The notes beneath the pieces were generated by a model that had not been told where the DNA came from, did not search any database, and saw only the letters and a list, made by a program, of their open reading frames with translations. DNA of 64,000 bases from Chenopodium formosanum (lineage: Eukaryota > Streptophyta > Magnoliopsida > Caryophyllales > Amaranthaceae): contig CM044858.1 of NCBI GenBank assembly GCA_024500155.1, forward strand, positions 186,001-250,000, given 5' to 3'. Shown here one piece after another: positions 1 through 12,300 of the stretch; the first letter of the stretch is position 1; each line of letters starts with the position of its first letter. The translations under genes and the position numbers were made by a program.

Positions 1-578
1 CCTAAATTTATATTAATTCCAATAATGTATTTAATGCTTATATATAGCCCTTAGGGCTGCATATAGCATTACCCTTTAATTAACCTATAATGACAATTTA
101 GGAAGAGATAATACAAGAATGTGATCCGGCCTCCTTATTCTCTACTTCATATCATTCTAAATCATTTTTGAGTTTTTGACAGATAATTAATCATCAAATT
201 GTACGTAATATACTTTAGTTATAACATCTACAAGGGTTAGTATTTGCACTCTAAATCATATGATAAAATATCACAAAGTGAACTTTTTTAAGATTTGTGT
301 ATAATGTTTGATTTTCCAAATATCTAGTTTTGTACTTTGAATAATTGTTTATTAATTTTGACTTAAGCTTATTTGGCATCGCAGTAAGCTCATGAACGAA
401 CTTAATTGTTATACTGGAAATACAATACATACATGTCCCGGAAATAAGCTAAGGTGAAGAGAATCAATCCTTGATCATAACTCTATGAACTTAATAGTTG
501 TAGACATGAATTGAGCTTAGGAAACCCTAAAACTAGCATGTACTGTACCATGAATTAATTAATTCTTTTCCAAGACAA
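1..578. other. Intergenic, no gene seen
   Basis: AT-rich sequence with no coding pattern that I can support on either strand. It runs up to the target site of the LINE fragment at 593. Confidence 0.5.
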
Positions 579-592
579 TATGGTTAGGAAAT

Positions 593-825
593 GTGGTTAG
601 TGATATATTAAGACTTGCTAGCCAATGTTTTGCTTGCTCTTTCTCCTTTGTGAAAAGAAAGGGTAATGGGGTTGCTCATAGCTTAGCTAAGTTAAGTAGT
701 ACTTTTAGTGATTATCGTGTTTGGTTAGAAGAGTATCCCCTGAAATTCATGGGGCGATTTGTAATGATCTTAACTCTTTGTTGACGTAATAAATGGCTAA
801 GCTCTGTTTCGTGTCAAAAAAAAAT
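593..825 (+). mobile_element. 5'-truncated L1-type LINE with exact TSD
   Basis: A 233-bp insertion flanked by a perfect 14-bp direct repeat, TATGGTTAGGAAAT, at 579-592 and 826-839. The open frame 593-783 encodes the C-terminal RNase H-like part of plant L1 reverse transcriptases: a stretch reading VKRKGNGVAHSLAK, followed by VWLEEYP. A short 3' tail containing TAATAAATG and then an A run (816-824) follows, as in plant LINE 3' ends. The element keeps only its last ~230 bp, as expected when target-primed reverse transcription stops early. It cannot move by itself. Confidence 0.88.
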
Positions 826-839
826 TATGGTTAGGAAAT

Positions 840-1077
840 AAATACATACGAGTACAAGGATTATATTCTACGTAGTCTTAATTATAAGCATTAAATATAA
901 TTTTTAATTGGTACTCCGTAGCGTAGAATCGTAAATTTGGAATTTTTTGACAAAAACATGCGTAGAACGGAGTAATTAATACTGCAGTAGCTATTTTCAA
1001 TCTTTCCTTTTTCCAGCTTATTGTATACAACCTTAACGATGCATATATCATCTTCATGGATTAGAAATATAGAAACA
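840..1077. other. Short intergenic spacer
   Basis: No gene seen. It contains one TACTCCGTA 9-mer (912-920) and a related 8-mer on the other strand (967-974). Confidence 0.4.
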
Positions 1078-1565
1078 CTAGGTTAGTTCCCGTGCCATGC
1101 ACGGTACTTTTTAATAATTGATTTTAAAAACATGACAAAATCAAAAAATGATAAAAATATTATTTGTTGATTTAATATTCATATTTTATTATTTAAGCCC
1201 GTAGCTTCTATTACATGGTTAAAAAATCAAGAAATTAATATATAATTTTTTTTGTAATAAACGTATATTAAGAATATTATTTTTAATTTTTTCATTACTT
1301 GTATGTTAAGAATATTATTTTTAATTTTTTTTTTGCTTAACTTATTAGTTGTCAATATTTTTTTTTTTGGAAAGCTAAATCAAATCTTCTATTGTAGTAT
1401 ATTTCATATGTAATTATTACTTATATGTAGAAATTTTTTTTTCCTTATATACCTTTTTTTTCAAAAAAAAATAAAAAAAATAAAAAAAAAATAATAAAAA
1501 GATAAGGGACACTCCAGGAAATGACACGTGTCATTGCTGGTGTGTCTTTTAGTATATAGTATTGA
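1078..1565 (-). mobile_element. Non-autonomous Helitron
   Basis: Read on the minus strand, the element starts with TC right after a host A (1565/1566) in the context TCAATACTATATACTAAAAG. It ends in CTAG (1078-1081) followed by host T. A GC-rich hairpin, CCGTGC-CAT-GCACGG, lies about 9 bp before the 3' end. 5' TC, 3' CTRR, a subterminal hairpin and insertion between A and T without duplication are the known Helitron hallmarks. No Rep/helicase gene is present, so it depends on another element. It shares ends with the copies at 26906 and 37438. Confidence 0.85.
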
Positions 1566-1826
1566 TTGATTGATGATAATACAGTACATACAATATAAAT
1601 GTGATTTTTTAATATAATTTATGTGAATAAAATAAGCAACCTAATTCCTAACATAAACAAACTTAAACATCTAGCTAATTAAATAAAATAACCATAATCT
1701 CCTTCCTAACAGATTCCCAATAAAATTCCAATTTTACCCCTCGCCACTCCCCAATTTTTACTCATTGTTAACCATCTCCTAAAAAAGGAATATTTTTATA
1801 ACTTTGTTAACTAGTAACCTCCTCCT

Positions 1827-1835
1827 TATATAATA
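1827..1835 (+). promoter_or_regulatory. Probable TATA box of the UTR2-like gene
   Basis: TATATAATA lies about 220 bp before the start codon at 2057, followed by a pyrimidine-rich 5' leader that includes an ACACTCTCTCC stretch. Position and sequence fit a plant core promoter. The transcription start is inferred. Confidence 0.55.
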
Positions 1836-2056
1836 AACACACTCTCTCCAAACACACAGAGAAGAAAACCCCATGTCACAAAAACAGGGGAAGGATTTCA
1901 TAATTCATCTCTTTTTCTCCAATTTTTCTCCTCCAAAAATATTTGTCTAATCCATTATATATAATAAAAGATTTATGATAATAAAACCCAGTTTTAATCG
2001 TTTCATCCCCAATTTACAATTTTCTTTCTAATTCGGATTTTAATTTCTGGGTTTTT

Positions 2057-4746
2057 ATGATGAAGAACAACAATGAAGAACAAGCTAGGTCTTTGTTCGG
2101 AATCAGCTTAACAAGTAGACCTAAATGGCATCAATTCCTGATTTGCTCTTCTGGGTTTTTCTTCGGTTACCTCATCAATGGCATCTGCGAGGTTAATCAT
2201 CATCTTCTTCTTCGCACATTTTTTTCCTTTTTTCTATTTTTTGGCCTGGGTTTCTTGCGAAAATCAAGAAAATTCACTTATTTTGTGAAATTTGCAAAAA
2301 ACAATTATGGGATTGTTACGCTTGTTTTATGCGTTTCTGGGTTTCATAAATTATTTCTGTCAAACTTTTAGTTTGTTTTTGGCTGTATCTGTAATTTCTT
2401 AATTTGTCACAGCTTAAATCAGTACATTTTCTGAGATTTTTTACTGTATTTTTTTTTACCCTTGTCCTGTATTTCCATTGGTATACATTCTCATGCATGC
2501 TCCCTTTTTTTCATCTTTTTCTAGTGCAATTTCTCAAATTTTACCCCTTTTTCTGTTTTTTTTGGTTGATTACAGGAATATGTATACAACAGGCTTAAAT
2601 TTAGGTGAGTTTTTCTATTTATTAATCTTTTTTATTTGACGAATTCTATTTATTGATCTAATGTAGTTGCATTTGGGATTTTCTTGAGTAAAAACATTTT
2701 TTTAAAAAATGGTGGGTGATATCTTAATTGATTACAACAATAATTTAATGAATCAGGGTGATTTTTTTTTTGGGTCATACAGTATATCATTTGTGATATT
2801 CTTGGTAATTAGAAAAAAAATGGAATTTGGTGGGTGATTTTCTAATTAATTACAATAATTAATAAGCTAATTAATGGTGAAATTGGTTGCAGTTATGGTT
2901 GGTACTTCACATTTATTCAAGGGTTTGTATACTTAGCATTAATCTACATGAATGGGTTTACAACAAAACAAATGGTGAATCCATGGAAGACTTATGTCAA
3001 GCTTTCAGCAGTTTTAATGGGTTCTCATGGACTTACTAAAGGATCCTTGGCTTTTCTTAATTACCCTGCTCAAATTATGTTCAAGTCAACTAAGGTACAC
3101 ACTAATTACTTGTTAATTACTTCATATGAATCATATTTTATTCAAAGTTGCACCATTTTTTCTGCTAACCTTTATACACTATTGTTTCTCAATCAGTGTC
3201 GGTGTTGATTTGTCGTTTCGTTTATGAATTTGTGCTTGTTTATGTTAATTGGTGAACTAGTTGAATATAATTGGTGAACTAGTTGAACTAGGTGACATTA
3301 GTGGCATATTTATTACTTGATTTGGTTACTTGTATTCTATATATGATTTAGGTGCACCTTTTGACTTGGAAGTTGGTGTCACTTATTTCCCTTACCTCTT
3401 CATGGATACTAAAATTGCTAATAACCCAAATTAATCCTTGTAGATCAAGGTTCGTGCTTGTGTTGGCTTAGTATTCAATTTGTCTGAAAATAGCTGTAAG
3501 CTGTCATATTCTAAGTCCTTTTGGAATAATTAAACCAATGATGTGACACCTTGTTTAATTGTACTCGTACATGTGACTATCAATTTCGAACAAAGAAAGT
3601 ACTTTTTTTGTAACGTTATGTTAAAAATGGACATTTTGTTGATTGTGGCATAAACAGGTTTTACCGGTCATGATAATGGGTGCATTCATTCCGGGCTTGA
3701 GAAGAAAGTACCCTCCATCTGAGTATTTATCAGCATTGCTTTTGGTGGTGGGTTTGATACTTTTCACTTTAGCAGATGCTCAAACATCTCCAAATTTTAG
3801 TATGATTGGTGTTATGATGATTAGTGGTGCTCTTATTATGGACTCCTTCCTCGGAAACGTGCAAGAAGCGATCTTCACCATGAATCCTGAAACCACTCAG
3901 GTGCTGTTTACAACATCCTACATGATTCATTTTATGAGGAAAATGTGATCCGAATTCCAGATTAAACGATTGCCTAACAATCTTTTATACCTTTATGCAA
4001 AACAGATGGAGATGTTATTCTGCTCAACAGTTGTTGGTTTGCCCATGTTGATACCACCTATGATTCTGACAGGAGAGTTATTTAGAGCATGGACTTCATG
4101 TTCTCAGGTGAAACTCCTGCTTTGACAACTGAATTAGCTAGCCTTTTCGTAAAACCTTGTTCTTGTTTGTCTGATTTGCTTGACACATTTCTCTCACGTT
4201 CCTTATGCAGCATCCCTATGTGTATGCTGTGTTGATATTTGAAGCCATGGCAACCTTTATTGGTCAAGTTTCTGTCTTATCTCTTATTGCTTTGTTTGGT
4301 GCTGCTACTACAGCTATGGTATATGCCCATTTCCTTGGCTTTTCTACTTTTAACTCGTTGTCGTCTTTTGTTAAGGAATATTATGCATTGATCCATTTTC
4401 CAACAACAAACCTAACGCTTTATATTGTTACGTATTTTAGTATAATCTCATATCATAGTAAAAATGAAATTCCCTTTGATTGATTGAATCTCAGGTGACC
4501 ACAGCAAGGAAAGCAGTGACATTGCTGCTATCTTACTTGCTCTTCACCAAGCCCTTAACCGAGCAGCATGGAACAGGATTGTTGTTGATTACCATGGGAA
4601 TCGTAATAAAGCTTTTGCCTGATAACAAACCCCAGAATAGAGTCCCAAAACCAACCGAAGTCAGTAAGGTGGAAAGACTATCCACAGAAGAGGAGATGAA
4701 CCGATTGATCAACGAAGATGACCAAGAAAGAAGGCAGGTGGTTTGA
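2057..4746 (+). CDS. UTR2: UDP-galactose/UDP-glucose transporter, UTR2-type (SLC35B)
   Basis: Seven coding exons: 2057-2191, 2576-2604, 2893-3094, 3658-3900, 4006-4107, 4211-4318, 4495-4746. They give 356 residues with all phases closing. The product is a multi-pass nucleotide-sugar antiporter of the drug/metabolite transporter superfamily, expected in the ER/Golgi membrane, where it imports UDP-hexoses in exchange for UMP. The sequence matches plant UTR2/UTR4 almost throughout: N-terminal EEQARSLFGISL, then LMGSHGLTKGSLAFLNYPAQ, KVLPVMIMGAFIPGLRRKYP, GNVQEAIFTMNPETTQ and ALFGAATTAMVTTARKAVTL. The C-terminal ~45 residues are charged and likely cytosolic. The ATG opens with two Met codons; the second is an equally plausible start. 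The 29-bp exon 2 is a micro-exon. Substrate choice within the family is inferred from similarity only. Confidence 0.9.
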
Positions 4747-6010
4747 GAGTAAATACCGTGTCTAGCACAACATTTTTAATGAGTTCGTCTGTTGTAGATT
4801 GATAGGATTCCTCCAAAAATTTAGGGAGAATGTAATTGGGTTGGTGATGCTGTGATGCGAAGTCTATAGAGATGTATTAGATCATATGCCCCCCTTTTGA
4901 ATGTGTTACATATATATCAGGTGAATATATATTGTCAAATTCATAACATTGGTGATTTCAGAAGATAATAGCTAGTACAGGTTAATTAAGGATTATAGTT
5001 CGTATCTGTAATCGTTAAAATTTCATTAATTTCATTTTCTTTAACATAGTCCGAAATTCGTAATCGTTTAATTGTTGATCCTACCTAGATGGAGAAGGTT
5101 ATACTAAATTACAAGTATTAACTTTAAACGTTGCTTCTTGCTTGATCTAAAAGTTAGTTCCTAAACTTTCTCCCATTAATCTTAATTATACAAAGTAATT
5201 TATTTGGGTAGTATAAATCTTAACGAAATTGACTAGGATCATTTCCCAAAATACTGTAAGATTAATATATAATTATCTATTGAAATGGAATGAATTGTAT
5301 AATAATTCTCTTAAATCCGTTGAGGGTAATTAGGTATTTTGGCGAACTTGGGGATGAAGAAAGGGACAATTTTGAGTATTTTTGGGGCCGTGATATGTAA
5401 ATATTGATGTGCATCTGAATGCCAAGTAAAACAAGATCCGAAGAATTTGGATTTTGGAGTAATAGTATCGTGAGCTTTAATGTTGAAATCACCTCCAAGC
5501 GTAGACCGATGTACCCCGGACAGAATATTTACTATACAATCGGTTGTACTTTAATCAAGATTAGTTTTTTTAACGAGTCTAAACTAGAAGATGAGAAGTT
5601 AAATCAGCAAAACATTAGAACGAAGTAAGGATAGACTAGAGATTTAAGTATGCAAGCAAACTCATCGTGGGTCATGCAAGCCACACTTTGGAAGCAACCA
5701 ACATGCTAAGGTATAAACCCAAAATTCTCTTAGGATAGGCCTCACAATAATTTTATTATAGGCCGAGGTTACTTGTACAATGATACGAAGTATGAAGTAA
5801 TAGCTACAGAGCGAGTATTACTAAGTATAGATTGAAAAATAACGAAGTAAAATGTTTATTGGTCCGAATCTTATGGGTTATCAAATCACTAATTAGTAGA
5901 TTACTTAAAACTTTCAAATTGGAATTGTCAACTAAATACCAACTATTCTTACCCTTAGCTCTATATTTCAAATTGTTTCGCATCTACCCCTTTCACCACC
6001 ACCACCACCG
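4747..6010. other. Intergenic, 3' region of UTR2-like gene
   Basis: 3' UTR sequence follows the stop for perhaps 150-200 bp. Beyond it I see AT-rich DNA without a gene. Small frames around 5419-5628 and 5832-6035 have no family resemblance. The right end is a CAC-repeat microsatellite (about 5994-6009). Confidence 0.4.
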
Positions 6011-6948
6011 AGGAAATACAAGTCAATCAGGCTGATTTACAGTTTGTGCAAATCAGGGGTCAATTTCGTCTTTTCAGTCATATTAGTAAGGGTAGTTTGG
6101 TCAGCTTGTGCAAACGTTGGTATTCATTACCGTTACCACAAATCCACCTCACTCTCTCTCTCTCACTCTTACTCCCTGCAAATCCACTCCACTCCCTACA
6201 AATCCACCTCCTCCTCCTTCCATTAAAATCAATCAACGAACACTCCAACAACAACCCAAAAAATTAAATAAAAATGCGAATGGGATTAATCAGTCACTCA
6301 AAACCCAGAATTTCAGCTTCCAATCCTAACAAGTAACAACCACCATGAAAGCTTGATTAACCTCATCATCATCATCATCATCATCATCTTCATTCTCACT
6401 CCCTCCATTACCACCATTACCCCCTCAATTCAACCTCCATTTCTATGGAACTCAAGCTCCAAAATCCATCACCCAATTCTGAAATTCCGCAAAAACCCAC
6501 CTTATATGGCAGTTTAAAATGTTGCCACAAATGAAAGGCTTTCCGGAAAGGGTTGATATGGCCCTAATTTACACTCTATTCAAGTAGGGTGTCTTTTGGT
6601 TTCGCCGCGAAGCGGCCATTGTTGGGAAGAAGAGGACGACGGGAAGAACTGAAGAAGAGGACGAAGATCTCAGGCTTTCTAGGTTCGTTCGGCGCAAAGC
6701 GCAAAGATGGTGGTGGCTGTGATGGGTTTCGGATGGTGGTCGGAGTGATGGTGTTGCGGGTGGAAGAATCAGGAAGATTGGAGAAGATGTTAATAAAATT
6801 AAAAAAAAAAAAAAGAAATAGACGTTAGAGTTACTAACGTCTTCAAAACCAAATAGTAGTATAAAATTAATTTATTTGGCAAGGGGGGCCCACAAAAAGC
6901 AACTGATTGACGAAATTCATCAATCAGCCTGATTGCCTAGGTCTGCCT
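6011..6948. mobile_element. Candidate non-autonomous Mutator-like (Pack-MULE-like) element
   Basis: The two ends form an imperfect ~27-bp terminal inverted repeat: AGGAAATACAAG then TCAATCAGGCTGATT on the left, and the complement of AATCAGCCTGATTGCCTAGG on the right (about 20 of 27 match). Both ends abut CAC-rich sequence (6002-6010 and 6949-6957), compatible with a 9-bp duplication but not provable inside a microsatellite. The interior is unlike its surroundings: a CT-rich leader-like stretch (6148-6215) and a GC-richer, purine-rich stretch (6590-6790), as if host gene sequence had been captured. I recognise no protein. Confidence 0.45.
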
Positions 6949-7490
6949 CACCACCACCACCCTTTAATAGGAGTTCATATTTCATAACATTGTTCACTAG
7001 ATAAAATAAAATTAAGGGATAACCAAAGTTTCTTGAATTTTTTCCCTGTTTTTTTTTTTTTTGCAATAGTCAAATTAAACATAACAATGGATTTGATTAT
7101 TTCTAAAATTGCTATGTTTTAGATCCGAAACTATTATAGTGGATACAATTTTATAGTAGCCATTAAAAAGTCTTCCGAGTATACATAGGTAGAAATTAGA
7201 ATAAACAACAATAGGGCTACACGTATAAGCACCTCATTCTAGTTTGCATGCATGGTGACACCTATACATACATTTCATCACTTTTCCTCCATTATAAAAC
7301 TAACCATACTAGATTCCAAAAGCGGCAACCATTTTCTAGCAAAGTAAAAAAATTAAAAACAATTACAAAACCAAAAAAAAACCAGTAAAAATTTTCCAGA
7401 AATAAAAATGTCTGGAAAAAACAACAATAGTACTTACACTAGTATTGACAAAACCAACCTCTTAGCCCAGAAATTGACGAAGAAAACCCA
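6949..7490. other. Promoter and leader of the VIT-like gene
   Basis: No complete gene. The stretch at about 7129-7176 resembles one terminus of the Mutator-like element at 47111-47762, ending with AGTCTTCC, so it may be a solo end of the same family. The 5' leader of the VIT-like gene probably begins near 7290-7330. An out-of-frame ATG at 7408 precedes the start and could act as an upstream ORF. Confidence 0.4.
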
Positions 7491-8832
7491 ATGTTTAGGA
7501 GAAGAAGATCCGATGAAGATGATGCTGAAATGGCCCAAAATGAAGATAGGCCCAAGCCCAAAGGCCCAGCATGGAAGGGGGATAGTGCTAAAAGTGTTGT
7601 TTATGGAGGGTTAGATGCTATAATCACCTGTTTTTCACTTATCTCGTCGATATCTAGTGGTGGCAGTATGTCATCCATCGATGTTTTGGTGTTGGGATTC
7701 GCGAATCTAGTGGCTGATGGGATTTCTATGGGGTTTGGGGATTATTTGAGTAGTTCTACTGAGAAGGAGATGGCTTCTAAAGAAAGAGATGTAACACAAT
7801 GGGAGGTTGATAATCATGGTTTGTCACAAATTACGAATTTGGTTAACCGGTACCAAGAGCTTGGTATGGATCCTCATGATGCTAACACGGTAATCTACCA
7901 ATTATCTTCTTTTCGTTGCGTTTTAGTTGTCTAACTGTTAAACAATTGGTGTAACCTTTTAATAAAATGAGCTAATATGATGACATTGGCCTTGTTTGGC
8001 AAATGGCTGTTGGCGGTTGGCTGGTTCACTTGGCTTGTTTGATCAGCTGGAATGTTTGGCTGTTTATAATGGCTTTTGAAATTGGTTGTTTAAGCTGGTT
8101 GTTTATAAAAGTGTTTTGTAAATTAATTGTTGGTTGTTGGCTGTTTATTAGATAATTTGTGGGCCAACAAGCCAAAAGCCAACAAAAAAGCTACTCAAAG
8201 CAGCTTTTTCATTTTGCCTTAAAAGATAGCTTTTTTGCTGACTAAAAAGCCAATTACCAAACACATTTTTTGGCTGTTTGACCACCTAAAAAAGCCAAAA
8301 GCTAATCAAAAAGCCATTAAAAAGCCAATTACCAAACATGGTCATTGTGATGTGTTTTCATTTTTCCTACCTTTTGTATAGTAAGGGTATTTTGGTCATT
8401 TATTATGAAATCGACATATGTTAAAAGTTTGACTGTATTTCACAGGTGGTAGAAATATTTTCGAAGTATAAAAATATAATGGTGGATGAGAAAATGATGG
8501 GTCAAAAGGGGATAATGCCACCAGACCAAGAGGAGAAGCCATGGAAGAGTGGGTTAGTCACCTTCACATCCTTCCTACTCTTTGGGTGTGCACCACTTTT
8601 ATCATTTATCATCCTCATTCCTTTCACCAACAACGATACCATCAAGTTTATTGGCGCTTGCATACTGTCCGTCCTCGCCCTCACTCTTCTTGGACTCGCA
8701 AAGGCAAAGATCTCTGGTGGAAGTTATACTCTCTCGGCTCTCATGACTGTTTCTAATGGTGTCATTGCTGCTGCTGTTGCTTATGCAATTGGATGGAGTC
8801 TTAGAAATCTTGCTGGCTTAGAAGAGCCTTAG
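7491..8832 (+). CDS. VIT/CCC1-family vacuolar iron (Mn) transporter-like protein, MEB-like
   Basis: Two exons, 7491-7889 and 8446-8832, give 261 residues. The protein fits the VIT1/CCC1 family, which moves Fe2+/Mn2+ into vacuoles or ER-derived bodies. Visible parts: KSVVYGGLDAIITCFSLISS (first membrane segment), VLVLGFANLVADGISMGFGD (second), an acidic EKEMASKERDVTQWE stretch and helix comparable to the metal-binding cytosolic domain of VIT1, IMVDEKMMGQKGIMPPD, and three C-terminal membrane segments. It looks closest to the plant branch containing Arabidopsis MEB1/MEB2 rather than short nodulin-21-type proteins. Start: an in-frame stop at 7446-7448 precedes the ATG, which fixes 7491 unless an upstream exon exists. 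A longer N-terminus in relatives makes that possible. The intron carries a foldback MITE. Confidence 0.85.
7988..8343. mobile_element. Tourist/PIF-Harbinger-like MITE in the VIT intron
   Basis: 356 bp with terminal inverted repeats: GGCCTTGTTTGGCAAATGGC on the left, and GACCATGTTTGGTAATTGGC as the complement of the right end. ATT flanks both sides (7985-7987 and 8344-8346), fitting a 3-bp target duplication. Both arms are rich in GGCTGTT/AGCCAA units, so the whole element can fold on itself. No coding capacity. Confidence 0.75.
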
Positions 8833-9361
8833 TTATAGAGTGCACTCGTTAAAGCTGTGCTCAAATTTTTTTTGTACCTGTATTATATTATGAGGGGTCA
8901 AGAAGTGTATTGGCTAGCCTTTTGATTTTTGAAAATTGCACTACAAAGTTTCAATCTTGATTCTTATGTTGTGAGATGAAGTTATTTGTGCTTCTTATTA
9001 TACGTTCTGAATAGTACAATTGTGGTGTTACTTAAGAAAAATCGACTGATGGTATAATTGTAGTGACGCGGTAGGTAAGACATAAACAAAAAAAAAATGT
9101 ACAAACATGAAGCTCTTCGGATATGAATTCCAGAATTCAAGTGTAAGATTGCAAGTCACTAATCTTATTGAGCTATATAATAAACTTTCCATGACATAAT
9201 TTTGGTTGCAAATGAAAAAAATGATCCTAAATCAAATAGGCATTAAACATTATGAAGGGGTATTGAACTATCAGCTAATTTATACCTCTATGCAAAATTG
9301 GATAATATAGAACATAAAGAATTCATGCTGTTGATTTGTGTGGGATAGTCATAGAGAAGGT
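8833..9361. other. Convergent 3' ends of VIT-like and SET genes
   Basis: The 529 bp between two convergent stop codons should hold both 3' UTRs. No other gene seen. Confidence 0.5.
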
Positions 9362-12300
9362 CTAGCACTCTTCCTTCAAGCATAATTGCAAAGCATGCTC
9401 GGCCTCACGTAGGAACAGTCTGGTTAGTTGCTTTTGTCCTCGTCGATAGACTATACTCGCCCACCTGTTTTTGCTCATCGTCTCATCAGTGCTAGACTCG
9501 GCTTTGTTCTCACTGCAAATGCCAAAAATAGCAGAAATATTGAACCATATATTCCAGAAGAACATTTCAGATTCAGGAGATGCATCTTTAAGAACCTAAT
9601 AGAGCATCTAACAGATGAAATCCAGAACTACTTTCTCAATAGTAATGCATTTTTATTCATTATGCGTTCTAGTTTATATAGTTTCAATTTAAGTTCACAA
9701 CAGAATTACGAAAAAGCATAGAGTTATACCTTGTGGAGAAAGCAGGACCATCCCTGACACGAGTCTTCTCAAGTAGTTTGGAGTCGGATTCTTCTGTACC
9801 CGAGCCCTCTTCAAGATTCATCAACCTAGCACAATCAGATTTCCAGTTAGCACATTAGACAATGCAATTTATATCTTCTCAGTGTCCTCACAGCTTTGCG
9901 TCAGAATTTAAATGATTTTTGTGAGAGAAATATAATTTCATGAATTTATACAAAACAGCTCTCAGAATAGCATAGAGGGCCAGGGAAACTCACTTCGTAG
10001 TCAGCAGATCAACAAGAAGTTGCAAAGCCCCTGAATCCCCGCAAGCTACCCATACAGCTGCTAGAACTTCAGCCTCTGATGGCTCCCTCTCCCCTTCACT
10101 TCCAACAAGCTATATAGCAATTAGCAAATAAGATTTTTACTGGTGATACTCCAATATATATAGTTTAAGGAACCAAAAAATTATCACTTTGACTAGATAT
10201 AACATTCAAGAAAAGTAGAAAAAGCTGCAGAATTTCTATAAGGAATACCCTTGTTATCAACTGAGATCCTTTAGCTAGTTAAGTAGCATTACAGACTAGA
10301 GACCACCTATACTGTTTTCACGAGACAGGTCATAGGCAGGGTTTTATATTCTAAAATCTCATAATGATAGATGTCAAAAGCATGTGTGTGTGTGAGTACG
10401 GGCACGTATACACATAGGAGCAACAGCAAAATGATGCTTGCAAACACTCAAATAATGAGTTATTAACTGACAGATAAGATCTGAAGAAAACCAGAAAAGA
10501 GAGCTCAATCATTTTAGTCATTGTCAGGATTACAGATAAGACCTGAGGGCCTCATCACACAAGCAGAAGAGTACATCAGCAATGCCAATAGAAATGAAAT
10601 GCAGAATATTTTTATTCTAGTGAAATATTGATTCACAAACCAGGAATGTTCAAGAAAAGTGGTTGCAATACTGCACCTCTTCAAGCAAGGATTGAACAAT
10701 GAAAAGCTCGTTCTCTTGCATTGCTACAGTCCGCAAGGAAGTCAAAAAATCCTCAGGGAAAACAAGTTGATTCACATATGAAGGGGTCTTCCGCTGGCCA
10801 CTCCAACTATAATGCGGGCCCTTATCCTTGGCACATTCCTGAATGTTCTTGCTTTCTGAGGATGAGCATGGGAAAAAACCTTGATCCAGCAAGTTTTTAG
10901 GTAGCAGACATCTTAATTCAGCTTTCTGTGAGATTAAAGCATTATTAGTTATAGCACAGAGACATCAGTTAACAAAATATGTGAGAAGAAACATCCAAAT
11001 CCATGCATCCCAAAAAAATAAAAAAACAAAAGGCAGCTTGAAGAAGCACAGCCATCAGACCTGTACTTGGAGAAGTTGTGTTTTCGAGTCTGCAAATGGA
11101 TCATTTTGAAGTGCACCTGCTGGATAATGCACCTGCATGCACATTCAATTTCATCACTATGCTAAAATCATGATCAACTTACAGGTGCAACTAAGCCTAA
11201 CATAGCTGACAAATTGTTTATGAAGTTGCATACAAAATGTGTTCAGTAAATAAATGCATCCAAAGAAGTTTAACGTAGCTATGAGATAACAGCAAGAATG
11301 TAACATCAGTGACTTACATAGCAAGAGAGAATGTCAGAAAAGAATATTACCATCAGATAATCATCTGGATTGTCTTCAATTACAAATCCATAGAGATAAA
11401 GCAGCTCCTGCACACTACTTCAATAAGCATAAATGCAGAACAAATCACATGGAGTTCCTGTTTATTTTCCAAACTTTTGGGTGGGATGAGGTGGGGAGGG
11501 GGGGGGGGGGTGGTGGTGGCGGCGGCATGGTGTGCTATTACTTCTCCCTTTTTGCTACCAGTGTGCAAGACTCGAACTCTATAGTGCATCATTGACAAGA
11601 TAGTACATAGATAAGATCATAAGAAGTACCTCATTTCCTTTGTTACCATAGCTGATGGTTATCTCTTTCTCATTTTCAGAATTTACTTAGCATGCGAATA
11701 GGAAATTGAGCAAACATCAGATATACAAACTAACAAAGAGTGAAAAAAGCATAATCAAGATATTTTACAACCACAATGAACAAACATTACGTTTTGATAT
11801 TTTGTAGATAGTAATTAATTATGAATATCAACATAATTTCAGGGAAAAAGAATTCTACCAGACAGAAGAAACATTGAGAGGGGCACTCCAGAGGTAGTCC
11901 CAGCGCTATCAACTTCCCACGTTGCTGCAGGTTTTATAGCTGAATGACAAAATCTCAAGTTAGCTGTAGATGCAAATCTTGCAATCAAGCCCATCAATTT
12001 CTGAACTATCCTATTTAAAGATCTATGTTACGAGCTAAATTATCAAGCCATTACATGCAGAGTTGTTTCAAGATTCTCTAATTAGGTTGACCTTCTAACT
12101 CTTAAGATCTTAAACCATCAGATGTGAGACATAAAACCATTCTCGCTCCTTCCATCCACTACACAAGCAGCCCGACAATTCCTGTAGTTTCTGTCCAATA
12201 CCTCTACTGTACATCTTAGGTTAATAGCAGACAGAGAGAAGTCAGAAAAGCTTAGTTGAATATTCGAGGCATTACATTAATAGAAGTACTAGTCATTAAT

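Noticed and set aside
6589..6828. Arg/Gly-rich frame inside the candidate Mutator element
   Set aside because: It opens at a non-ATG codon and has no recognisable domain. Composition reflects a purine-rich repeat.
7408..7614. 68-codon frame at the start of the VIT-like gene
   Set aside because: Different frame from the conserved transporter. At most an upstream ORF.
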